Of a stretch of 64,000 nucleotides of DNA, positions 34,821 through 43,614 are shown piece after piece. The position numbers and the translations under genes are program-made. The stretch comes from Vibrio splendidus. Lineage in GTDB: Bacteria > Pseudomonadota > Gammaproteobacteria > Enterobacterales > Vibrionaceae. The stretch covers positions 186,001 to 250,000 of the forward strand of contig NZ_CP031056.1 of NCBI RefSeq assembly GCF_003345295.1, read 5' to 3'. The notes under the pieces were generated by a model. It saw nothing but the letters and a program-made list of their open reading frames with translations, had not been told where the DNA came from and ran no database searches. Position 1 is the first letter of the stretch, and every line of letters starts with the position of its first letter.

Positions 34821-35309
34821 ATGTCTCAGCATCAACTCGATCGTATCGATAAAGAGATACTAAGAATTCTGCATATGAAAGGGCGTTTGCCTGTTGTTGA
34901 GTTGGCAAAGCAGGTCAACCTAACGACGTCCCCTTGTTCTGATAGATTGAAGCGATTGGAGAAAGAAGGCTACATAACGGGCTATCATGCCGAGCTCTGT
35001 TCAGAAAAGCTGGGACTCGATGTCCAAGTCTTTATCCATATTCGTCTCGACCAGACCAGCTTCTCGATTTTCGATAAATTCGCCCAAGCGGTTGAAATGA
35101 TGCCTGAAGTGGAAGAGTGTTATTCGCTGTCGGGTGATTTTGACACCATGATCAAGGTTCGAGTGAAAGACATGAAGGCATACCAAGCGTTTATGGCAAC
35201 CAAGCTGGGTACACTGCCGGGCGTGATTCAGACTCGCAGCGAAGTAGTGATTGAAGAGCATAAGAAAGGCTTTGGTGTTAACCCTGAGTTGTTGGCCACC
35301 CTAAAATAG
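34821..35309 (+). CDS. Lrp/AsnC-family transcriptional regulator
   Basis: The 162-residue protein has an N-terminal winged helix-turn-helix (LDRIDKEILRILHMKGRLPVVELAKQVNLTTSPCSDRLKRLEKEGYI) and a C-terminal RAM ligand-binding domain (EVEECYSLSGDFDTMIKVRVKDMKAYQAFMATKLGTLPGV). I chose the ATG at 34821, preceded by AAGGA; it gives the normal family length, while the ATG at 34779 adds 14 residues. Lrp-type regulators respond to amino acids. The target is not evident; proline and citrulline-related genes are both within 5 kb. Confidence 0.88.
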   Translation: MSQHQLDRIDKEILRILHMKGRLPVVELAKQVNLTTSPCSDRLKRLEKEGYITGYHAELCSEKLGLDVQVFIHIRLDQTSFSIFDKFAQAVEMMPEVEECYSLSGDFDTMIKVRVKDMKAYQAFMATKLGTLPGVIQTRSEVVIEEHKKGFGVNPELLATLK

Positions 35310-35345
35310 TGGCCTGCTTTCGCCTTACCAAGGTTATTTAGATAT

Positions 35346-35377
35346 AAAAAATGGAAGCCGATAAGCTTCCATTTTTT
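35346..35377. terminator. Bidirectional terminator
   Basis: Stem AAAAAATGGAAGC / GCTTCCATTTTTT (13 bp, 6-base loop) between the Lrp-family gene and the converging DUF445 gene. Confidence 0.9.
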
Positions 35378-35405
35378 GTTGAGCGTCAGATGAGGGCATC
35401 AGATT

Positions 35406-35450
35406 AAGTTAGAGCAAATAAAGTTAGAGCAAATAAAGTGAGAACAGATA
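35406..35450 (+). repeat. Three 15-bp tandem repeats
   Basis: AAGTTAGAGCAAATA occurs twice exactly (35406-35420, 35421-35435) and once with three changes (35436-35450), ending seven bases from the DUF445 stop codon. Confidence 0.85.
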
Positions 35451-35456
35451 AACTGC

Positions 35457-36161
35457 TTATAGCGTAATTGCCGCAGAAATTAAGCCAATCACACCACCGA
35501 ATACTCCGCCCCAAACGACCAACCAGCCAAGGTGTTTCTTGATCATGGCTTGAACCATCTCTTTAACCAGCTTTGGTGTCAGTTCATTCAAGCGCTGATC
35601 GATGATCGCTTCAATATTCTCTTTGATTTCATCCATCATTGCAGGCGATTCAAGTTCATCCTTGATGGCATTTTTTACAGAATCACTCTTGCTGATTTCA
35701 ATCACAGACTCTTGCATCTTTTCCACGAATGGCGCTTTCATTGGCTGTAGTGCTTCAGTTCCGCCAACCATCGCTAGCATGCCACCAAATTGTGAGTTCT
35801 CGATAACGTGAACCAGTGAATCGAATGCAGGGTTAAAGTCGATCTTCTTAATCACGGGTTCTAGGTTGAGCGACTTACCGCTCATCTCGCTGCTTAGGAA
35901 GCGGTCGATATTACCTTCGGTAAAGAATTGTTCCATCATCAGTTGTTTAATAGCCGCCTTGAACTCTTCAAAACGAGCTGGAATAACGCCAGAACCGTAT
36001 AAGCCGGGTACTTTTTCGAACAACATGTGAATCGCAAGCCAGTTGGTGATTGCACCAGAAAAGGCGAATAGGCCTGCATAAAGCAAGTATTGGTTTGCTG
36101 TCGCATAGCCGCCAGCAAGCAGTGCTAACGCGATTACGTTAGTTAAGACACTTTTGTTCAT
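35457..36161 (-). CDS. DUF445 family membrane protein
   Basis: The 234-residue protein has membrane helices at the N-terminus (VIALALLAGGYATANQYLLYAGLFAFSGAITNWLAIHMLFEKV, with the family's ITNWLAIHMLF signature) and at the C-terminus (GWLVVWGGVFGGVIGLISAAITL), separated by an amphipathic helical domain. DUF445 proteins (YheB/YqxC-like) are widespread inner-membrane proteins of unknown role. It is a single gene with its own upstream region. Confidence 0.82.
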   Translation of the reverse strand: MNKSVLTNVIALALLAGGYATANQYLLYAGLFAFSGAITNWLAIHMLFEKVPGLYGSGVIPARFEEFKAAIKQLMMEQFFTEGNIDRFLSSEMSGKSLNLEPVIKKIDFNPAFDSLVHVIENSQFGGMLAMVGGTEALQPMKAPFVEKMQESVIEISKSDSVKNAIKDELESPAMMDEIKENIEAIIDQRLNELTPKLVKEMVQAMIKKHLGWLVVWGGVFGGVIGLISAAITL

Positions 36162-36287
36162 GGTTGATCTCTAGAAAGAATACTGCGCGCATTTTAAGAA
36201 AAAAACGCCAAGAAAAAAACAAAAGGATCGATGAAGTTTATGGGGCAGACGAAAATAGATGAGAAAGGAGCGAAGAATAACAGGTAT

Positions 36288-36322
36288 AAAAAAGGCTAGC
36301 CTCCCCCCGAAGTCTAGCCTTA
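36288..36322 (-). terminator. Terminator downstream of the ABC exporter gene
   Basis: AAGGCTAG / CTAGCCTT stem; read on the minus strand it ends in a T tract (plus-strand A run 36288-36293). It lies about 140 bases past the ABC gene's stop. Confidence 0.75.
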
Positions 36323-36458
36323 TTCCAGAACGCGCAAGCGAGGCGTCTTTGGTGTTAATGTCATTATATAATTACGACATAACATTCTGCCACGTGTAAT
36401 TTACCATTAGTTAACAAATTGGTGTGAATTACGCCGCACTTTTAAAGTAGCACACAAA

Positions 36459-38309
36459 TTAAGCACTCGACGCTTGGTCAAGATTATCGGCAATGAAGCC
36501 TCCGGTCTGGTGATTCCACAATTGAGCATAGATGCCATTTTGTGTAATCAGCTCTTGGTGAGTGCCTTCTTCAACGATATTGCCTTGATCGAGTACGATT
36601 AAGCGATCCATTGCTGCAATCGTCGATAAACGGTGTGCAATTGCAATCACGGTCTTGCCTTCCATGAGCTCAATCAAGCTCTCTTGAATTGCGGCTTCTA
36701 CTTCTGAATCGAGTGCTGATGTTGCTTCATCTAAAACTAACAGCGGTGCGTTCTTTAGAAGCACACGAGAGATAGCAACACGTTGGCGCTGACCACCCGA
36801 AAGCTTAACGCCTCGTTCACCAACTTGAGCATCGTAGCCAATATTACCGAACGGGTCAGTGAGCGTTTCGATGAACTCATGTGCGTGCGCTTGTTTAGTC
36901 GCTGCATACACATCTTCATCTGATGCCTCAGGACGGCCGTAAAGAATGTTTTCTTTGATCGAACGGTGCAGCAGTGAGGTATCTTGAGTCACCATGCCAA
37001 TGTTGCTACGCAACGAGTCTTGTGTGACCGAAGAGATCTCTTGGTCATCAATCAAGATGCGGCCACTTTCTACATCATGGAAACGCAGTAGCAAGTTAAC
37101 TAAAGTCGATTTTCCCGCTCCTGAACGGCCAACCAAGCCGACTTTTTCACCCGGTTTGATGTTGAGGTTTAGGTTATTAATCACACCCTTATTCTCGCCG
37201 TAGTTAAAGCTCACGTTATCGAAGTTGATGCCACCCTGTGGCACATCCAAAGGCTTAGCGTCTTTTTTGTCTTCAATAGCGATAGGCTTAGATAGCGTTT
37301 TAATGCCATCAATCACTGTACCTAGGTTTTCAAACAAGCCACCAATTTCCCACATGATCCATTTTGACATACCGTTAATACGCAAAGCCAAACTGACGGC
37401 AATCGCAATCGCACCCACGGTGATCGCGTTATCTAACCATAGGTAAATAGAAATACCGGCAATGCTGAACACTAATAAGTAGTTAGCGAATTCAACGCAG
37501 ATGTTGAAGCCGGTCACTAAGCGCATTTGGCGATGTACAGTATCCAAAAAACCTTCCATGCCTTCTTCGGCGTATTCAGTTTCTCTTTTGCTATGCGAGA
37601 ACAGCTTTACGGTTGCGATATTGGTGTAGCTATCAACAATACGACCTGTCATTAGCGATCGCGCGTCAGCTTGCTCTGAAGAAACGTCTTTAAGTTTGGG
37701 TACAAAGTGCAGTTGGATACCGACGTAAATGAACAGCCACACCAACATCGGAGCCATTAAGCGCCAGTCTGATTCTGCGAGCATGAACAACATTGCAGTA
37801 AAATATACGGTGACGTACACGAACACATCGACCATTTTGGTCACGGTTTCACGTACTGCGAGCGAGGTTTGCATCACCTTGGTGGCGACACGTCCGGCAA
37901 AGTCATCTTGATAGAACGACAAGCTTTGCTTCAAAAGGTAGCGGTGGGCTAACCAACGAATCGACATTGGGTAGTTGCCGAGTAAAGTTTGATGAAGCAA
38001 TAGTGAGTAGGCACTGATCAAGATTGGCATCACGACCAACAGTAGAACGCCGAGCCCCATCAGTGTTGATTTATTATCAGCAAGGAAGGTTTCGGGGTTG
38101 CTTGTTGATAGCCAGTCAACCAGTTGTCCCATGTAGCCGAACAGCGCGACTTCGATGATCGCGATGGTCATGCTCATCAACCCGAGCAAGATCAACGGTT
38201 TTTCGAAACCTCGAGTGTAATGGCGGCAGAATGCCAGTATTCCAGTAGGAGGTCGTATCGGCTCTCCCTTTGGAAAGGCTTCAGTAAAGCCTTCAAATTT
38301 CTTGTACAT
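36459..38309 (-). CDS. ABC exporter, fused membrane and ATPase domains (MsbA-like)
   Basis: The 616-residue protein has a six-helix ABC type-I exporter domain (about 40-340) and an ATPase domain (about 375-600) with Walker A GRSGAGKST, Q loop, signature LSGGQRQR and Walker B APLLVLDEATSALD. I chose the ATG at 38309 (MYKKFEGFTEAFPKG), preceded by AAAGGGA; 14 more residues are possible from 38351. Substrate unknown; the family includes lipid, peptide and drug exporters. It is not adjacent to secretion partner genes. Confidence 0.85.
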   Translation of the reverse strand: MYKKFEGFTEAFPKGEPIRPPTGILAFCRHYTRGFEKPLILLGLMSMTIAIIEVALFGYMGQLVDWLSTSNPETFLADNKSTLMGLGVLLLVVMPILISAYSLLLHQTLLGNYPMSIRWLAHRYLLKQSLSFYQDDFAGRVATKVMQTSLAVRETVTKMVDVFVYVTVYFTAMLFMLAESDWRLMAPMLVWLFIYVGIQLHFVPKLKDVSSEQADARSLMTGRIVDSYTNIATVKLFSHSKRETEYAEEGMEGFLDTVHRQMRLVTGFNICVEFANYLLVFSIAGISIYLWLDNAITVGAIAIAVSLALRINGMSKWIMWEIGGLFENLGTVIDGIKTLSKPIAIEDKKDAKPLDVPQGGINFDNVSFNYGENKGVINNLNLNIKPGEKVGLVGRSGAGKSTLVNLLLRFHDVESGRILIDDQEISSVTQDSLRSNIGMVTQDTSLLHRSIKENILYGRPEASDEDVYAATKQAHAHEFIETLTDPFGNIGYDAQVGERGVKLSGGQRQRVAISRVLLKNAPLLVLDEATSALDSEVEAAIQESLIELMEGKTVIAIAHRLSTIAAMDRLIVLDQGNIVEEGTHQELITQNGIYAQLWNHQTGGFIADNLDQASSA

Positions 38310-38483
38310 AGATTTCCCTTTATAAACTAGTGCATCTATAAGCGACTGCATCGTTGGTGCAGCTTTGTTTTTATAGTCTTGATTTGAAATTTTACCGTCT
38401 TAGTTTGAAATTATATAAGCGCCCATGGGTTCTTATAAGCATTGAGTCATTCGATGGGTGTTGTTCAAGCTCTTATCTAAGTA

Positions 38484-38575
38484 CTTGGTTTAAGCGCTTA
38501 GCTTTAATTACTTGGCTTTAATCACTTGGTTTTAAGGTTAATTACTTAGTTTTAACCTTAAATGCTTTGTTTAAG
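38484..38575 (+). repeat. Degenerate CTTRGYTTTAA tandem repeats
   Basis: Six copies of a CTTGGTTTTAA-like element start at 38484, 38497, 38511, 38525, 38545 and 38565 (steps 13, 14, 14, 20, 20). They lie in the 646-base gap upstream of the ABC exporter and ctlX, which otherwise shows only presumed divergent promoters. Confidence 0.65.
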
Positions 38576-38955
38576 CGACGAAGGAAAGATCCAAAGAGTG
38601 TCTTTCATGACGCTTATTTTAGATTGAATTAGACAGGAAAAGTTAAGCTTATTTCAAACGTAATTGATGGTTATGCAACGATGATAATCCTAACGTTAAA
38701 TGGATTGAATTGTAACCAAAACTCGTGGTAAGCGAGAAAATGAAATCGGAATATTTATCCATAAAGCGACTTAACGAATATGCATACAGTTGGTTCTTTC
38801 TGATGTGCTGTTATCTCGCAGTAAAAATTACCGATTAATCTAAGATCTGCAGTGATTGTTTGGGATAAATATTCAAATCATTATTATTTTCAGTGAATCT
38901 TGTCGTAACAAGTTGTTTACAATTCTGAGGTAAATAAAAGATAGGGACGGTTGAA

Positions 38956-39930
38956 ATGTTAAACCTACACAAAAAATCACTTCATATTACTAATGTTCAA
39001 AACGCCAATTGCGTTGTTATGGTGCCGCCAAAAGAGTTTCGATTTAACGAAGAAACAGCACGTGATAACGAGTTTCAGCACAGAGTCAATCTGACTGAAG
39101 CTGAGGTGAAGCTGGAAACGATGGCTGAATTTAAGGCTATGGTGGCTTCGTTGCGTAAAGAAGGTGTGCAAGTTGTAGAGTTTGATTACCCAGAATTGGG
39201 TGTCGAAACCCCTGACGCAGTGTTCCCAAACAACTGGTTCAGTACTTGTAGTGATGGAAGTTTATTCACTTTCCCTATGGCCTGTGAAAACCGTCAGCAT
39301 GAAGTTAAGCCTACTGCTCTTATTGAAGTGTTGGAAGCGTCTGGTCGCATTGTTAACCACAGTGAGTCTATGGAGTCGTACGTTGCTCAAGGTTCTTATC
39401 TAGAGAGCACCGGTGTGATGGTTATCGATCACATCAATAAGACGATCTATGCGGCGCTTTCTCAGCGTTGCGACCGTGAAGTATTAGAAGATTATGCGAA
39501 GCGTATTGGTTATTCTCGCGTGGTTTCGTTCCAAACGGTATTACCGTCTGGTCAGCCGATTTATCACACCAATGTGATGATGGCGATTGGTGATAACTTT
39601 TGCGTGATCTGTGATGAAGTGATCCCTGAGTTTGAACGCCGTTTTGTGGTGAAATCTCTTGCCAAAGACAAGCAAGTTATCTCGATCTCGATCGATCAGA
39701 TGAACCGATTCTGCGGCAACATTCTGCAATTGGAAACCGTGAATGGCGATAAGGTAATCGCGATGTCTCAGTCGGCTTACGATGCATTTTCTCCAGCTCA
39801 ATTAGCTCAGCTTTCGACACACGGAAAGCTACTGCCATTTAACGTGAAAACGATTGAAGACATCGGTGGTGGTTCGGTGCGATGCATGTTGGGTGAGGTA
39901 TTTTTACCAACGCGAGTGAATCGTCTGTAA
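38956..39930 (+). CDS. ctlX: CtlX-type amidinotransferase/deiminase-fold hydrolase
   Basis: The 324-residue protein belongs to the arginine deiminase-like (pentein) superfamily. Visible signatures are the N-terminal MVPPKEFRFNEETARDNEFQ, TPDAVFPNNWFS, SYLESTGVMVIDH, the catalytic His region YHTNVMMAIGDNF, and the C-terminal catalytic Cys in GGGSVRCMLGEVFLP. This pattern matches the citrulline-utilisation hydrolase CtlX as I recall it, though the reaction has little experimental support. It is a single gene closed by a strong terminator. Confidence 0.82.
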   Translation: MLNLHKKSLHITNVQNANCVVMVPPKEFRFNEETARDNEFQHRVNLTEAEVKLETMAEFKAMVASLRKEGVQVVEFDYPELGVETPDAVFPNNWFSTCSDGSLFTFPMACENRQHEVKPTALIEVLEASGRIVNHSESMESYVAQGSYLESTGVMVIDHINKTIYAALSQRCDREVLEDYAKRIGYSRVVSFQTVLPSGQPIYHTNVMMAIGDNFCVICDEVIPEFERRFVVKSLAKDKQVISISIDQMNRFCGNILQLETVNGDKVIAMSQSAYDAFSPAQLAQLSTHGKLLPFNVKTIEDIGGGSVRCMLGEVFLPTRVNRL

Positions 39931-39977
39931 CAAGTATAGAAGGTATAACAAGCACTCATTTTAGCAATGAATCTTTG

Positions 39978-40008
39978 AATACCACTCTCATCGTAGAGTG
40001 GTATTTTT
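39978..40008 (+). terminator. Terminator of ctlX
   Basis: Perfect 11-bp stem AATACCACTCT / AGAGTGGTATT with a CATCGT loop and T tract. Confidence 0.9.
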
Positions 40009-40119
40009 GTTTTTATCTATCTTTGTATCGGTCTACCAGAAGTAAGAAAACAGAAATAACAAAACCAGATTTTGGTACAAGAGCTAGCGCGCCAGCGGAA
40101 AAAAGCTAACAGATAAAAG

Positions 40120-40752
40120 CTATGAAGCGTCCTTAAAAGCTCTGTGTTCGATGAACTGAGCCGACAGTGCCACGACTTCCTTAGAGTATACAAGCGCCGT
40201 GTGGTTGAGTTTGAGAGCGTAAGTATCCGTTGCCCCTCTCAGGTTTGCGTCTTCGAGTGTTACCGTGCCATCCCCCGGATTTCTTCCCAGTACAATACGT
40301 CCAACTCCGGCGTCGTAAGTGCCTGTAATCACGCCAATCGGCACATCAATATCGTAGTCACCCAAGCCATCACTTAAGATCATTTTGCTCGAACCAAATA
40401 TAAACCCAAGACCATGATTCGAAAGCGTTTTGGCGATGGTTGCCCCATTGTGCGGAGTACCTGCGGTAATAATACAGGTGTCTGCAAAGTCGGGTTGGTA
40501 GAACTTAAAGTAGTGGCGAATCAGCAAGCCACCCAGTGAGTGACCAAAAAAGTAGACCTCATCGTACTCATCAAAGCGAGCATTCACGAAGCGATTGAGG
40601 CGTTTGGCTGCAGAAGGAAAACGCAGCGAGTTGTAGGCAAATTTGTGCGTTTTAAAGCCACGTTTTTTAAAATTTCTATCCAGATACTGCATGATCAACG
40701 CAGGCATATACAGACCATGAATTAAAACTATATGTTTGTTTTTATTATTCAT
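40120..40752 (-). CDS. Lipase-like alpha/beta hydrolase
   Basis: The 210-residue protein has the alpha/beta-hydrolase oxyanion strand motif HIVLIHGLYM at the start and the nucleophile elbow FFGHSLGGLLIRHYF (catalytic Ser in GHSLGG). Possible acid and base residues lie in IGVITGTYDAGVG and LKLNHTALVYS. No signal peptide with the start I chose: the ATG at 40752, preceded by GGAGGACAAAA. A longer frame to 40950 would translate an 18-bp repeat array as LSITN repeats and is rejected. Substrate unknown; small serine esterases or lipases fit. Confidence 0.78.
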   Translation of the reverse strand: MNNKNKHIVLIHGLYMPALIMQYLDRNFKKRGFKTHKFAYNSLRFPSAAKRLNRFVNARFDEYDEVYFFGHSLGGLLIRHYFKFYQPDFADTCIITAGTPHNGATIAKTLSNHGLGFIFGSSKMILSDGLGDYDIDVPIGVITGTYDAGVGRIVLGRNPGDGTVTLEDANLRGATDTYALKLNHTALVYSKEVVALSAQFIEHRAFKDAS

Positions 40753-40850
40753 TTTTGTCCTCCGTCTGATAGTGTCCCCAGTATATTTAGTCGCAAATCT
40801 AAACTCAATAAAACTTGCTACTAATGGGACACAAAAGACAGAGATGTGCA

Positions 40851-40946
40851 TTATAGACAGGACGTTTGTTATAGATAGGAAGTTTGTTATAGATAGAGCG
40901 TTCGTTATAGAAAGAATGCGCGTTATAGACAAAGAGTGCTTAATGG
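40851..40946 (-). repeat. Six-copy 18-bp tandem repeat (CTATAAC core)
   Basis: On the plus strand TTATAG starts at 40851, 40869, 40887, 40905 and 40923 with a degenerate sixth copy near 40941, an exact 18-base period. On the minus strand the units read like ATCTATAACAAACTTCCT, sharing the CTATAAC core with the array at 23326. It lies between the lipase-like and AraC genes. Confidence 0.88.
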
Positions 40947-40958
40947 ACAAAGAGTGGG

Positions 40959-41798
40959 TTAGTCCGATCTCACTCCACCATACACATCAATGGTTAAGCC
41001 GCCTTGTTTAGCGTAATTATTGGGTGTTAGGCCGATGGTTTTCTTAAGGTAGCGAATCAGGTGTGGCTGGTCGCTAAACCCAAACTGATAGGCGACGTCT
41101 ATCCAATCAATGTCATCAAGATTTCGCTTATACAAGTATTCCAACATTGATTCGAGTTTGTTCATCGATTGGCACTGTTTTAGTGTCAGTCCTGTTACCT
41201 TGTTGAAGCTTCTTTCTAAAGTGCGTTGCGAGCAGAACAGTGTGTCGCCGAGCTCTGCAATTGGTGTTGTGCCAAGCACTCCTAATACCTTGTGCGTGAG
41301 TTGACTGTGTCTATCGGATTTACCTGTCGATAGCCAAGGCAGCAGCAAATCATCTAACTGCTGACAACAGGCTTCAACATCGATTTTAGCAAGCTTAATC
41401 AATGACATAGCATCGGCATTTGAGCTGCTAAGCAAACCTGAAAGGTTGATAGAGTTAACGCGGTCTAGGCTAGGATGAGGGCAATCTGGGATAACCAGAG
41501 AGTACAGTGCGCCCACATGGAACTTGATGCCCAAATGAATAAACGGCTTTGAGTGATCCAGTTCAATGGCTTTATGGTGTGGCAACAGTAGATGACAGCC
41601 AACGCCTTGATCGACCTGTTGCTCTATTGTGTAGTGATAAACCTGCTCGCTTGGCGATAAGATCAGGTGTGCTGATGGATCGGGGTTGAGTATCGGAAAC
41701 TTGTGAGTTTGAGCGTTGGGTGTCTTTTCAATCAGCCAGTAACAATCAATGTACTGAGCAACAACAGACGATTTAGGGGGCTGTAGCCAATTGATCAT
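40959..41798 (-). CDS. AraC-family transcriptional regulator
   Basis: The 279-residue protein has an N-terminal domain unlike a classic cupin but with HLILSPSEQVYHY and FIHLGIKFHVGALYSLVIP, and a C-terminal AraC helix-turn-helix (about 180-270: STGKSDRHSQLTHKVLGVLGTTPIAELGDTLFCSQRTLERSFNKVTGL, then VAYQFGFSDQPHLIRYLKKTIGLTPNNY). It is followed on the same strand by the lipase-like gene 206 bases on, with the repeat array in between. Target unknown. Confidence 0.82.
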   Translation of the reverse strand: MINWLQPPKSSVVAQYIDCYWLIEKTPNAQTHKFPILNPDPSAHLILSPSEQVYHYTIEQQVDQGVGCHLLLPHHKAIELDHSKPFIHLGIKFHVGALYSLVIPDCPHPSLDRVNSINLSGLLSSSNADAMSLIKLAKIDVEACCQQLDDLLLPWLSTGKSDRHSQLTHKVLGVLGTTPIAELGDTLFCSQRTLERSFNKVTGLTLKQCQSMNKLESMLEYLYKRNLDDIDWIDVAYQFGFSDQPHLIRYLKKTIGLTPNNYAKQGGLTIDVYGGVRSD

Positions 41799-41933
41799 TA
41801 GACCTTCTATTTCAGATGATTATCACTCACAACTATATGTGGATATCGTTGGAGGTGACAGTTTTTAAGAGCATCGATTATCAGAACTGAACCTTCAGCT
41901 TAGTTCTGATATTTAGCCAATATCAAGGCTAAG

Positions 41934-42773
41934 CTATTTCTTTAACTCGCTAAAATCAAACTGCAAGATGCGATGCTTTGATGATAACCCCGCGCGTGTG
42001 ATGGCCTTTTGTGCGCCAATATTACTGCTTTCCGTAGAGCACATAGCTTCTAATCCTTGGCTATTAGCGTGTTGCTTTAGAAAGTGAATAACACGCGTTG
42101 CTAAGCCTTTACCGCGTTCTTCTTGTGCGACAATCATACCTAGGTCGGCAAACTGTGTTTGATGCTCATCGAACTTACGGCACTCTCCAGTAGCGAGAAC
42201 ATTGTTATTTTCCCAGTAGCCCCATAGCTCTTGACGGGCAATCAAATTACCGTAGTAATCGGTGAGCCACTCTTTTGGTGCGCCAATCGCTAATGAAGCA
42301 AACTCAACGAACTGCTCCAGTTGTTCTTCTGTCGCGAGGCTCATCTCTATCTCTTCAATGCGGTCTGAATCACAATCAGATCTGGCTTGAGATTTTTGGC
42401 GGTACATCATCGCGTTCACTTTAAATGACTCTGTGTTGTCGACACACAGTGATAAATATTGTGGTTCAGCGGTGCTCACGAATGCGCCTTTCACCTTACC
42501 AATCACAGAGTTGTTGTTCTCTACGATTAAGGGGAACAAGTTTTCAATATGAGTGCTGGCTGTTGGTGCTAGATAGAACTGAAGTAAGTAGCCTTCGCCA
42601 TTCAATACGCAATAACCGACAAGATTACCGTTTTCGTAAAAACCAAAATGGTCAGACATTGGCACAAAGCCAAAGTGCCACATGCCATCGAGTGGCGCTG
42701 TTGATTCAGCAAAGTAAGCCGTTTTAAGTTCGCTTAAGTCACTCAGTGCGGAGATTTTTTTGATGTCTAACAT
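41934..42773 (-). CDS. GNAT-family N-acetyltransferase, possibly double domain
   Basis: The 279-residue protein has a clear C-terminal GNAT domain with the acetyl-CoA-binding motif VAQEERGKGLATRVIHFLK and the following CSTESSNIGAQKAITRAGL segment. The N-terminal half (YFAESTAPLDGMWHFGFVPMSDHFGFYENGNLVGYCVL) resembles a second, degenerate acyltransferase fold. The acceptor substrate cannot be inferred from sequence or neighbours. Single gene. Confidence 0.78.
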   Translation of the reverse strand: MLDIKKISALSDLSELKTAYFAESTAPLDGMWHFGFVPMSDHFGFYENGNLVGYCVLNGEGYLLQFYLAPTASTHIENLFPLIVENNNSVIGKVKGAFVSTAEPQYLSLCVDNTESFKVNAMMYRQKSQARSDCDSDRIEEIEMSLATEEQLEQFVEFASLAIGAPKEWLTDYYGNLIARQELWGYWENNNVLATGECRKFDEHQTQFADLGMIVAQEERGKGLATRVIHFLKQHANSQGLEAMCSTESSNIGAQKAITRAGLSSKHRILQFDFSELKK

Positions 42774-43038
42774 CGCTTGAATTCCTGTTGTCTTGATTCG
42801 ATAGAGTGCGTGGTCGTCATCTTGTTCTCAGGTACGTCAATTGATGATGAGATAATTGATTAGCTGAGCCACGTATCAATGACAGCAATTGTAGGCGACT
42901 GTTTGAGGCCGGTATTGAATAAAAACGACAGTTTTGAAAGGTATGTGGGTGTTAACAGAAGAGCTGATGTTAATTGAAAGAGGGCAAGATATTTTGCCCT
43001 CTGCTGAACTTATTGATTGGGACGTTGAATAGGGCGCA

Positions 43039-43614
43039 TTATTTTCCTGAGTCTTCAGCTTTGATGAGTTTTGTATCGACAGTTTCACTCTTTAACTCAG
43101 GATCAACTAATACCTTTATCACGCCTTTTTGTAGGATCAGGTTATTAGGGTAGGTGATGATGTTGCCCGAACTGTGTCGAAGAATAACGTGGAACATGGT
43201 GATATCGATGATCACACCGCTGATGTCTTCGTCTTTCTCCGCGACTCTTACTCTGTCACCAATGCGATAAGGGAATACGAAAAATATTAGTACGCTGGCT
43301 GTGAGGTTACTTAGAATCGACCATTGCGCGAATAAAGCGACACCCAACACCGCGAATATGGATGACAAGAACAGCGAAATATCACCAAAGCCCAAGTTAA
43401 GAACAATCGTAAACACAGCGATGAAGAGTAGAAATAGAACGATATTGAAACACTTAATCACGAACTGCTTCCGCTTCAACTCGACCCGCTTATTTTCCGC
43501 TAATGTTTCTATCCAGTTCTTCCCCAAGCGTTTTATCACCCAATACACAACGATAAGCAGTAAACCTAAACCCACTTGTTTAAGCCACATATTGGATTGC
43601 AAAAACTCAACCAT
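43039..43614 (-). CDS. Short MscS-like mechanosensitive channel-domain protein
   Basis: The 191-residue protein has two or three membrane helices (about 14-30, 50-75 and 80-110) and the MscS beta-domain (about 115-175: VLIFFVFPYRIGDRVRVAEKDEDISGVIIDITMFHVILRHSSGNIITYPNNLI). It lacks the C-terminal cage of E. coli MscS (286 residues), so it is a minimal form. Its start codon overlaps the stop of the upstream zntB-like gene by one base (TAATG), implying coupled translation and a shared role in ion homeostasis. Confidence 0.82.
   Translation of the reverse strand: MVEFLQSNMWLKQVGLGLLLIVVYWVIKRLGKNWIETLAENKRVELKRKQFVIKCFNIVLFLLFIAVFTIVLNLGFGDISLFLSSIFAVLGVALFAQWSILSNLTASVLIFFVFPYRIGDRVRVAEKDEDISGVIIDITMFHVILRHSSGNIITYPNNLILQKGVIKVLVDPELKSETVDTKLIKAEDSGK

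Noticed and set aside
40753..40950. N-terminal extension of the lipase-like protein with LSITN repeats
   Set aside because: It is the translation of an 18-bp intergenic repeat array; the ATG at 40752 has a strong ribosome site and begins the alpha/beta-hydrolase fold directly.
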